DNA of 41,378 nucleotides. Source: Planctomycetota bacterium (GTDB taxonomy: Bacteria; Planctomycetota; Brocadiia; Brocadiales; Bathyanammoxibiaceae). The notes under the pieces were generated by a model. The model saw only the letters and a program-made list of their open reading frames with translations. It had not been told where the DNA came from and searched no databases. Shown here one piece after another: positions 34,085 to 41,378 of this stretch (position 1 is its first letter; every line of letters begins with the position of its first letter). The translations under genes were made by a program, and so were the position numbers. The stretch lies in the NCBI GenBank assembly GCA_023261505.1, contig JAHFOV010000014.1, forward strand, positions 1 to 41,378, given 5' to 3'.

Positions 34085-36428
34085 CCTTTTGTCCTGTTAA
34101 TGGTATGGAGAAAGAAAAGATAGACCCTTTACCTGGCCCCTCACTTTCCACCCATATTCTTCCGCCGTGAGCCTCTACAATGGCCTTACAAATAGCAAGG
34201 CCCACCCCTACTCCGTCATAACGGGGCCTTTCCTGGTAAAACCTTTGGAAGAGCTTGTCACGTTGTTCCCTGGGTAGGCTAATGCCCAGCCCCGTGTCTT
34301 TCACATGGATCTCTACACTACCATCCCTTGCTTTCCCAGTGACCAGTATCTCTCCTTTGGGAGTGTACTTGATAGCATTATCTATCAAGTTAGAAACAAC
34401 CCTGGCGAGATGTTCCTTGTCCCCGTAGACTTCTGGAAGCCTGGATGGGAAGTTTGTCTTTAGAGAGACACCCTTTTGCTCCGCCGCTAATGTATAACCC
34501 ATTATAACCTTTTGAACCAACTCCTCTAACTGAAATTTCTCCTTTTTGTATTTTACCTGACCCGATTCTATGCTGGAGATGTCCAGTACTGCTGCAATAG
34601 TTTTTTGTAGCCTCAGGATATTATGATCTATTATATTGGTCAATCTTTCCTCTTTTAAGACATCCAGTTTCCCGGCCTTTTTTTCTTCAAACCACAAGTC
34701 GAAGGCCATTTTTACCTGGGCAACTGGACTCTTAAGTTCATGTGAGACATCTCTGATGATACGATCTTTTAGTTTGTCTAACGTTCTTAGTTCTAAGTTG
34801 GCCTTTTCCAGCTGTGTATTCTTTTCTTCAAGTTCCTTATTGATGAGCGTCAACGCCCCGGTCCTTTCTTCCACCGTCTTTTCCAGGTCAAGGGTGTACC
34901 TCTGGAGTTTTTGTTCCAGCTGCTTTTGTTGGGTTATATCCCTGGAAATCATTATAATAGCCTGTAGCTTACCCCTGGCGTCAAGGAGCGGATAGGATTC
35001 GGTGAAGAATATCTTCTCCTTACCGGGAACTTGATGCTCTGCAGAGGCAGGCTTTAGTTCCTCGGCTACCTTCAGGTTCACGCAAACATCGCATCTGCAG
35101 TTGCGTTCCATGAAGACCTCGTAACACTTTTTTCCTATGACGTCCTCTCCATACTCATCTATGGCAGCCTGATTTACCCTCAGGATAGTTCCCTCCTTAT
35201 CTACTGCAGTGATGCAATCCCTTATAGAGTCAAACATACTCTCAAGGTACTGCTTCGTGGATTCTAACTCCTCATTTCTCTTCTCTATGGTTTCCACCAT
35301 GGTGTTAAAGGATTCTGCCAGTAGCCCGATTTCATCCCTGGAGCTTATAGCTGCCCTCTGCCGGAGGTCTCCGCCGGACATCTTTCTGGTGACTTCTGTT
35401 AGGTGAAGGATGGGGGCCGTGAGTTTCCGCCCAAGAAAGACCGCAGCTCCAATTATTACCAAAGTAAAGGCAAAGCTAATGGACATAAGGGCCCTATCCA
35501 GCTCATACAGGTCTCTATAGGCCTCGTCCACATCAATTTCAGACATAAGCCCCCAGTGGTACTCAGGTATCCAGTGCCAAAAACCCAGCACCTTTACACC
35601 ACGATAGTCTGGATAACCTTCGGCATCATATCCGAGTTCCCCCTTCAAGCAGGCTTGCACCCCCCTGGTAAGTTGACCGGTAGTGGGGTCTACAAGTTTT
35701 AATTCCAGAGAAGTCCGCTTCTTTATCAAGCCCATCTCTCTGATGGTGGAGACAAAACGAGACTCGGTAATCATGTTACCGTTCTCATCCACAAGATAGG
35801 TCTCACCCGTCTCACCCAGTTTTACCCTGCGCATCTCCTTTGATAAGGCCAGGACGTCTACTCTAAGATTCAGCACCCCAATTATCCTGTGCTTGTCATC
35901 CCTTATAGGACCAGAAACACAGAGAGTAGGCACCCCCCTTTCCATCTCTCCAAATTCATTAAGAATGGGAAAGACCGAGGGATGGACACGAGTTACAAAA
36001 ACATTGCCCTTTAATGCCTCCCGGAAGTAATCAAACTCCGCTATACTTAAGCCCAGGAAGTCTTCTCTGGTAGATACCCTAATCTTACCCTGGTCGTCAG
36101 CTAGGGAAATCTCTTTGTAACCATAATTATCCCTTACAAATTGTAGATAGGAGGTAATATCCTGAAATTCTTTGTCGCCAGGCTTAAATTTTAAAAAGGA
36201 ACTGGTAAGATATTCCCTTGCCATAGCCGCAACATCGCCCTTACGCTCTTTCATCCATACACTGATGAGCTCGGCCTGCTTGTGACCCACGCTTTCCAGG
36301 TCCCTTATCCTCATCTCTTGAAAGGCCTTCCGGACATTTGAAAAGATTATGAGCCTAGAGGTCATTAAAGGGATAAAAGAAAAGAGAAATAGAAGAATTA
36401 TCGTTTTATTGCGTATGGAACTGAACAT
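34071..36428 (-). CDS. Transmembrane dCache-HAMP-PAS sensor histidine kinase
   Basis: A 785-residue membrane sensor kinase. Membrane helix 1 (about 9-31) and helix 2 (about 310-332, ISFAFTLVIIGAAVFL) enclose a large extracytoplasmic dCache-like sensor domain. HAMP (about 333-385), PAS (about 395-515), HisKA with phospho-histidine in DVSHELKSPV, and HATPase_c with NLIDNAIKYTP, DTGLGIS and GVGVGLAI follow. The PAS has a cysteine cluster, MERNCRCDVCVN. The ligand is unknown; dCache domains usually bind small molecules. A run of eleven A residues lies between an AAGGAG about 20 bases upstream and the ATG, so the ribosome site is unclear; an in-frame TAA excludes an upstream start. Confidence 0.93.
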   Translation of the reverse strand: MFSSIRNKTIILLFLFSFIPLMTSRLIIFSNVRKAFQEMRIRDLESVGHKQAELISVWMKERKGDVAAMAREYLTSSFLKFKPGDKEFQDITSYLQFVRDNYGYKEISLADDQGKIRVSTREDFLGLSIAEFDYFREALKGNVFVTRVHPSVFPILNEFGEMERGVPTLCVSGPIRDDKHRIIGVLNLRVDVLALSKEMRRVKLGETGETYLVDENGNMITESRFVSTIREMGLIKKRTSLELKLVDPTTGQLTRGVQACLKGELGYDAEGYPDYRGVKVLGFWHWIPEYHWGLMSEIDVDEAYRDLYELDRALMSISFAFTLVIIGAAVFLGRKLTAPILHLTEVTRKMSGGDLRQRAAISSRDEIGLLAESFNTMVETIEKRNEELESTKQYLESMFDSIRDCITAVDKEGTILRVNQAAIDEYGEDVIGKKCYEVFMERNCRCDVCVNLKVAEELKPASAEHQVPGKEKIFFTESYPLLDARGKLQAIIMISRDITQQKQLEQKLQRYTLDLEKTVEERTGALTLINKELEEKNTQLEKANLELRTLDKLKDRIIRDVSHELKSPVAQVKMAFDLWFEEKKAGKLDVLKEERLTNIIDHNILRLQKTIAAVLDISSIESGQVKYKKEKFQLEELVQKVIMGYTLAAEQKGVSLKTNFPSRLPEVYGDKEHLARVVSNLIDNAIKYTPKGEILVTGKARDGSVEIHVKDTGLGISLPREQRDKLFQRFYQERPRYDGVGVGLAICKAIVEAHGGRIWVESEGPGKGSIFSFSIPLTGQKDEPI

Positions 36429-36573
36429 TTTTAGTTTTTTTTTTTAATAACTCCTTATAATAACTCCGTCAACCATCAGTGACAAGGGTAAAGTCCCACT
36501 TCCTCTCGCAAAAAGAAAATTATGAAAATAAATATTGACTTTGCCTACACTACTAGCTAGCATTGGGAAGTTT

Positions 36574-36603
36574 TGCTAGGGTTTGAGGGTTAGTTCATGA
36601 AGC
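36574..36603 (+). promoter_or_regulatory. Conserved leader of secreted protein gene A
   Basis: TGCTAGGGTTTGAGGGTTAG followed by the start ATGAAGC closely matches the segment at 38829-38857 before the second paralog. No canonical Shine-Dalgarno sequence is present; GGTTAG stands at its place in both. The matching leader suggests shared translation control or simply duplication with the gene. Confidence 0.45.
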
Positions 36604-38708
36604 TATGTCAAATGGAATCTTCGGGGGCAAAGTCAAAAAGATACCAATTTAGCGTTATTCTTATACATTGCGTCATTTTTTTCATTTGTCTAATCTATGT
36701 GCCTGCCTTGTCCTTCGCCGAGATTAAAACAGGCGGACTTACCGCTTATCCCTATGCTTCGGTTGGATTAGGGCCTAATCTGTTAACTAATCCCAGTTTT
36801 GAGGTGATAGACACCGGAACTGGCAAGCCCTCTGGTTGGGCTAGCCTCGGGTTTACCTTAGACTCCACCGTGGCTCATACGGGCTCAAAAAGCTATCGCG
36901 TTAAGGATGCAAACTTGACTTCTGGTTCCGAGTATGTACAGCAAACGGTGTCCTTAAAGAAAGGCACATATCGCATAAGCGCCTGGGTAAAGTTATATAA
37001 GGTGGATGGGGGTAGTGGTAAGGGCGTAAGGCTTGCCCTGCGCCCAAGTTACAACCAAGTGGGTGGCGCTGGCATTACACCGACTATAAATGGAACAAGT
37101 GACTGGCGGTATCTTGAAGCCAGGAATATTATTATTACTCAAGATACGACTGCAAAATTTAGAATCGAGACCTACCAAAATCCCACTGGTACTGCCTGGT
37201 TTGATGACGTAGTCCTTCAGGAAGAACTCCCATTACCAATGGAGGTCTTTTGCCTTTATCCTAACTATCGTGGAATGCTCTTTGGTGACCAATCTCAGAT
37301 TGCACGTTTTAATATCAAAACAAACCCACCCGCTGGGACTAGTGCATCAGATTATTACATTCGTATCATGGCGACAGATGAGACAACAAGTAGTGTGGTC
37401 ATACAGAGTACCTTATATCCATCCCAGAAACCCGAAGGCGATGAGGCAACACTCAATTGTACGTCTTTTATAAATGACCGTACTTATCTAGTAAAGTTTT
37501 TCCTTACCAAAAAGTCAGGCAATGCTACAGTCTATGAACACCCAGCCTACAGGATTTCAAAACTTGCCGGCACTAATCGTTCTTCAATGACTATGTCGTT
37601 TGATAAATATAACCGTTTTCTCGTACGTGGAAAACCGACGTTTATTCTCGGGGTTTACGATTCAGGCATGGCCTATACAGATGACGAAACTCTATGGGAA
37701 ACGCAACAATTTGGCACCTGGAGACGGCTCTTTGAGATTCCTATCAATTTATACCTGAATTACACGTATGCACTAGCACCAGTTTCAGCAATGACTTCTA
37801 TGATGAATGTGTTGCAAAGGCACGGGGTTCTCTATCTACAGTCTGGACAGGCTAACCAATGGAGACTTTCTAGTGCTCTCATTACCACCAGTGACAGCTA
37901 CGCAACGGCCCTGGCCTCTCACACTGGATTTGCAGGGGTTTACACCATGGACGAAGCTTATGCTCAACTGGCCCCCGCAGTATTTGAACAGTACGTGCGC
38001 CTTAAAAAACTTGACCCTGATGGGATAACCTTTGGTGCTTCAAACAGGCTCGAAGAACTCTTTTACTGGCGGGATACGATTGATGTTCTTTCAACAGACC
38101 CGTATCCGCTCTATGGAGCAGAGCCACCAGAAGGCTATCCACTCAATAAAGTTGCCGATTGGACAAGTGCTTTGCGTAATACAGTAAAATCCAGCCGCCC
38201 CTTCTGCGCTGTACTTCAATTTTTCCAATCTACAAGCAATTCACGCTGGCCTACCACAGGTGAGTTACGCAATATGAGCTATATGGCGATTGCGGAAGGT
38301 GCAAACGGATTATTTTACTGGAGCCTAGGGGACAGGGCATTGGCAAATATATGCAACCCAAGCACATCCTGGTGCCCTACAAAGGAGGAATATTTTGCGC
38401 GTCTTAAGCCCGTACTGAACGAGCTTAAGGGGCTTGAGCCTGCACTTACCAGCATCGACACCCCTAATTATCTTGTAGGCAACAATAACCCCTCTGCTGT
38501 TCGTACACGGGTCAAATATGCTAATGGCAAAGGGTATCTGATTGCCTATAATTACACTAATACTCCAACCGGTGCAACCTTCACCTGGAGGCGAGCCCCT
38601 TCAAATATTGAAGTTTATAATGAATCGCGCACGATTACGCCTTCTGGAAGCTCTTTTTCGGATACCTTTGGTAAGTATGAGGCACATGTATATGTAATTT
38701 CTGAGTAA
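36597..38708 (+). CDS. Secreted CBM / glycosidase-like barrel protein, paralog A
   Basis: A 703-residue exported protein. A basic N-terminus and hydrophobic export helix (FSVILIHCVIFFICLIYVPAL) lead into a CBM-like jelly-roll (about 58-205: GPNLLTNPSFEVIDTG, YRVKDANLTSG, TYRISAWVKL, TAWFDDVVLQEE), a beta-sandwich (about 210-325), a TIM-barrel-like region (about 330-610: FLVRGKPTFILGVYDSG, FAGVYTMDEAY, VLSTDPYPLYG, EGANGLFYWSLG) and a terminal beta domain. The E in MDEAY and the acidic residue in STDPYP are candidates for catalysis. It looks like a glycoside hydrolase, but I cannot assign a family or substrate. A tandem paralog follows. Confidence 0.78.
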   Translation: MKLCQMESSGAKSKRYQFSVILIHCVIFFICLIYVPALSFAEIKTGGLTAYPYASVGLGPNLLTNPSFEVIDTGTGKPSGWASLGFTLDSTVAHTGSKSYRVKDANLTSGSEYVQQTVSLKKGTYRISAWVKLYKVDGGSGKGVRLALRPSYNQVGGAGITPTINGTSDWRYLEARNIIITQDTTAKFRIETYQNPTGTAWFDDVVLQEELPLPMEVFCLYPNYRGMLFGDQSQIARFNIKTNPPAGTSASDYYIRIMATDETTSSVVIQSTLYPSQKPEGDEATLNCTSFINDRTYLVKFFLTKKSGNATVYEHPAYRISKLAGTNRSSMTMSFDKYNRFLVRGKPTFILGVYDSGMAYTDDETLWETQQFGTWRRLFEIPINLYLNYTYALAPVSAMTSMMNVLQRHGVLYLQSGQANQWRLSSALITTSDSYATALASHTGFAGVYTMDEAYAQLAPAVFEQYVRLKKLDPDGITFGASNRLEELFYWRDTIDVLSTDPYPLYGAEPPEGYPLNKVADWTSALRNTVKSSRPFCAVLQFFQSTSNSRWPTTGELRNMSYMAIAEGANGLFYWSLGDRALANICNPSTSWCPTKEEYFARLKPVLNELKGLEPALTSIDTPNYLVGNNNPSAVRTRVKYANGKGYLIAYNYTNTPTGATFTWRRAPSNIEVYNESRTITPSGSSFSDTFGKYEAHVYVISE

Positions 38709-38781
38709 AGGCATCCACTTAAGGCAAAACGTGGTTAAATTCTTAATCTATATTAGCACTTTGCCCGTGAAGGTTTAGCTA

Positions 38782-38814
38782 ATGAAGCTAAACAGGTATG
38801 TCCCTCTCTATTAA
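38782..38814 (+). other. Vestigial third leader with ten-codon ORF
   Basis: Between the two secreted-protein genes, GGTTTAGCTAATGAAGCTAA resembles the start regions of both genes, but the frame (MKLNRYVPLY) ends after ten codons. It may be a remnant of a third gene copy or a leader peptide. Confidence 0.35.
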
Positions 38815-38828
38815 ATATGGTGGCAGAC

Positions 38829-38857
38829 TGCTAGAGTTGGTGGTTAGCCAATGAAGC
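38829..38857 (+). promoter_or_regulatory. Conserved leader of secreted protein gene B
   Basis: TGCTAGAGTTGGTGGTTAG and then ATGAAGC repeats the leader of paralog A at 36574-36603 with few changes. It helps fix the start of the partial gene at 38851. Confidence 0.45.
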
Positions 38858-41378
38858 AATATCAAGACCTAAAATCTTTGGTCATAAAATCAAAAAAATA
38901 CAATGTTGTAGTTGTTGTTGAGTATTCCATTCTATTTCTTCTCTTTGTTGGGCTTATCTGCGTGCCTGCCTTGGCCTCCGCCCAAGTTAATTTAGGACCC
39001 AATCTGTTAAATAATACCAGTTTTGAGTCGGTAGACATAGTAACAAATGCCCCCTATTCTTGGTACAGCATAGGGTTTGTCTCAGACTCTACCGTAGCCC
39101 ATACAGGGTCAAATAGTTATCGCGTTAAGGATGCGAACTTGACGACCACCACCTATGAGCTCGCGTCTCAAAGAGTGTCCTTAAAAAAAGGCACATATCG
39201 TATAAGCGCCTGGGTAAAATTACAGAATGTGGGCGGTGGAAACTCCGGTGTAAGGCTTGCCCTGCGCCCAGGTTACGCCCCAGTGGGCAGTGCTGGTGTT
39301 ACAGCGACTATAAATGGAACAAGTGATTGGCAGTATATCGAAGTCCAGAATATTAATATTACTCAAGATACTAAGGCAGACTTTAGACTTGAGACCTACT
39401 ACAATCCAACTGGAACTATCTGGCTTGATGATGTAGAACTTCACGAAGAACTGCAGTCTCCTCCCCCACCCTCCACCGCGAGTAAACCTGGCGGGCTTAC
39501 TGCCTATCCTTATGCTTCGGTTCAATTAGGCCCTAATCTGTCAACTAATACCAGCTTCGAGACGATAGATTCAAAAACAGGTACTCCCTCTGGCTGGAGC
39601 GGCCTCGGTTTTACCTTGGACTCTACCGTAGCTCATACGGGCTCAAATAGCTATCGTGTTAAGGATGCGAACTTGACGAGTACCTCTGAGCTCGCATCTC
39701 AAACAGTATCCTTAAAGACAGGCACATATCGCATAAGCGCCTGGATAAAGTTAAACAATGTGGGTTCAGGTAATAAAGGTGTGAGGCTTGCCCTTCGCCC
39801 AACTTACAACCAGGTAGGTGGTGCTGGTATTACAGCGACTATAAATGGAACAAGTGACTGGCGGTATCTTGAAGCCAGGAATATTATTATTACTCAAGAT
39901 ACTAAGGCCTACTTTAGACTTGAGACCTACGGAAATCCAACTGGAACTGTCTGGTTTGATGATGTAGAACTTCATGAAGAACTCCCACTACCAATAGAGG
40001 TCTTTTGCCTTTACCCTAACTATCGTGGGATGCTCTTTGACGACCAACCTCAGATTGCACGTTTTAACATAAAAATGAACCCACCCAATGGGACTAGTGT
40101 AGCCGATTATTCTATACATATTACGACAACAGATGAGACAAGCAATAGTGTAGAATTCCAACCGGATTTTAATCCCTCACAGGCCGAAAATGTTATAGAG
40201 GTCGATTGCTCAAGTTTCATAAATGATAACACTTATCTAGTAAGGTTTTATCTTGTCAGAAACTCTGACCAGGCTATAATCTACGAACACCCTGCCTACA
40301 GGATTGCAAAACTTGCTGGCACTAATCGCTCTTCAATGACCATGTCATTTGACGTAAATAACCGTTTTCTTGTCCGCGGAAGCCCGACGTTTATCCTTGG
40401 GGTTTATGATTCCGGCATGGCCTATACAGATAACGAAACTACATGGGAAACGCAGCAATTTGGTGCATGGAGGCGTCTCTTTGAGATTCCCATTAATTTC
40501 TACCTCAATTACATGTATGCACTAGCACCAGTTTCATCGATGACTTCTATGATGAATGTGTTGCAAAGGTACGGGGTTCTCTATCTACAGTCTGGACAGG
40601 CTAACCAATGGAGACTTTCTAGTGCCCTCATTACCACCGATGACAGCTACGCAACGGCCCTGGCCTCGCACACGGGATTCGCAGGGGTTTACACTATGGA
40701 CGAAGCTTATGCTCAACTGGCCCCAGCGGTATTTGAAAGTAACTTACGCCTTAAAAACCTTGACCCAGATGGAGTAACCTTCGCAGCCGCAAGCAGAATC
40801 CTTGAACTCCCCTATTGGCGAGAGGTGGTTGACATCCTTTCAACGGACCCATATCCACTTTATGGGGCAGAGCCAGCACAAGGCTATCCACTTAATAAAG
40901 TTGCCGATTGGACTAGAGAGTGCAACAATGTATTGAAATCCAGCCGTCCATTCTGCACGGTTATCCAATTTTTCCAATCTACAAGCAATTCACGCTGGCC
41001 TACCACGGGTGAGTTACGCAATATGAGCTATATGGCGATTGCGGAAGGTGCAAACGGATTATTCTACTGGAGTTTGGGGAACAGCGCATTGGCCGTTACA
41101 TGCAGCTCAAGCACGTCCTGGTGCCCTACAAAGGAGGACTATTTTGGGCGTCTTAAGAGCGTAATGAATGAGCTTAATGGGCTTAATCCCGCACTTACCA
41201 GCATCGACACCCCTAATTATCTTGTAGGCAACAATAACCCCTCTGCTGTTCGTACACGGGTCAAATATGCTAATGGCAAAGGGTATCTGATTGCCTACAA
41301 TTACACCAATACGCCAACCGGTGCAACCTTTACCTGGAGACAAGCCCCTACAAATATTGAAATTTATAATGAATCGCG
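38851..41378 (+). CDS. Secreted double-CBM / glycosidase-like protein, paralog B (partial)
   Basis: Not in the ORF track because it runs off the window without a stop: 842 codons stay open from the ATG at 38851. An export helix (SILFLLFVGLICVPALASA) is followed by two CBM-like jelly-rolls (about 40-205 and 225-380) joined by a proline-rich linker (SPPPPSTASKPGG), then the same beta-sandwich, barrel and terminal beta domain as paralog A. Barrel motifs are nearly identical (FLVRGSPTFILGVYDSG, FAGVYTMDEAY, ILSTDPYPLYG). Compared with paralog A the difference is one additional CBM. Identity along the DNA is patchy, with some long blocks almost unchanged. About 20-30 residues are probably missing at the end. 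Confidence 0.8.
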   Translation, partial: MKQYQDLKSLVIKSKKYNVVVVVEYSILFLLFVGLICVPALASAQVNLGPNLLNNTSFESVDIVTNAPYSWYSIGFVSDSTVAHTGSNSYRVKDANLTTTTYELASQRVSLKKGTYRISAWVKLQNVGGGNSGVRLALRPGYAPVGSAGVTATINGTSDWQYIEVQNINITQDTKADFRLETYYNPTGTIWLDDVELHEELQSPPPPSTASKPGGLTAYPYASVQLGPNLSTNTSFETIDSKTGTPSGWSGLGFTLDSTVAHTGSNSYRVKDANLTSTSELASQTVSLKTGTYRISAWIKLNNVGSGNKGVRLALRPTYNQVGGAGITATINGTSDWRYLEARNIIITQDTKAYFRLETYGNPTGTVWFDDVELHEELPLPIEVFCLYPNYRGMLFDDQPQIARFNIKMNPPNGTSVADYSIHITTTDETSNSVEFQPDFNPSQAENVIEVDCSSFINDNTYLVRFYLVRNSDQAIIYEHPAYRIAKLAGTNRSSMTMSFDVNNRFLVRGSPTFILGVYDSGMAYTDNETTWETQQFGAWRRLFEIPINFYLNYMYALAPVSSMTSMMNVLQRYGVLYLQSGQANQWRLSSALITTDDSYATALASHTGFAGVYTMDEAYAQLAPAVFESNLRLKNLDPDGVTFAAASRILELPYWREVVDILSTDPYPLYGAEPAQGYPLNKVADWTRECNNVLKSSRPFCTVIQFFQSTSNSRWPTTGELRNMSYMAIAEGANGLFYWSLGNSALAVTCSSSTSWCPTKEDYFGRLKSVMNELNGLNPALTSIDTPNYLVGNNNPSAVRTRVKYANGKGYLIAYNYTNTPTGATFTWRQAPTNIEIYNES

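Noticed and set aside
36429-36450. Eleven-A tract before the membrane kinase as a slippage site or upstream start
   Set aside because: An in-frame TAA directly upstream of the tract excludes an extended protein; the tract is outside the coding sequence.

Overview
This window is a stretch of a Gram-negative bacterial chromosome of moderate GC content. Evidence for Gram-negative is an RND/adaptor/TolC efflux trio, a SurA-like periplasmic foldase, c-type multiheme cytochrome motifs and Rnf subunits. The mix (GH57 amylases with glycogen synthase and a GalT-like enzyme, Rnf subunits, DUF1573 next to an UshA-like tetraheme cytochrome, PQQ-like propellers, many REP-like palindromes) suggests an anaerobic or respiratory environmental lineage. 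From memory, Planctomycetota of the Brocadiales type fit best, with Desulfobacterota or Nitrospirota as alternatives. This is inference; no rRNA or marker gene is present. No tRNA, rRNA, CRISPR array or transposase was seen.

Layout. (1) 1-9977, minus strand: an alpha-glucan operon, GH57 hydrolase - galT-like - glgA - GH57 glucanotransferase, followed by a cytoplasmic histidine kinase and a lone receiver protein. Three of these genes overlap or nearly overlap, so coordinated glycogen or maltodextrin turnover is likely. (2) 10211-15596, minus strand: SurA-like foldase - alaC - rnfC - rnfD - rnfG, ending in a good terminator. rnfA, rnfB and rnfE are not here. (3) 15818-17652, plus strand: an unrecognised two-gene cassette (109 aa plus a 469-aa protein with C-terminal membrane helices), bounded on both sides by related palindromes. 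(4) 17677-23806, minus strand: a heavy-metal RND efflux operon (TolC-like, adaptor, CzcA/CusA-type pump) preceded by a small secreted His/Cys-rich protein.

(5) 24410-26010, plus: PlsC-type acyltransferase and an alpha/beta hydrolase whose two ends are encoded by AT-rich repeats. (6) 26032-28404, minus: two tandem paralogous PQQ-like beta-propellers, divergent from (7) 28493-32791, plus: DUF1573 protein, UshA-like tetraheme cytochrome c and a GlcD-type FAD oxidase. (8) 32921-36428, minus: a transmembrane histidine kinase, a receiver protein and an unrecognised protein that may carry an ADP-ribosyltransferase-like fold. (9) 36597-41378, plus: two tandem paralogous secreted proteins with carbohydrate-binding domains and a glycosidase-like barrel; the second runs off the window and is missing from the ORF track.

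The points most worth a second look are the palindrome-bounded two-gene cassette, the cytochrome gene carrying at least four in-frame palindromic repeats, the Rnf operon reduced to CDG with serine at the predicted RnfD flavin site, the possible ART-fold protein, and the mosaic identity between the tandem secreted proteins.
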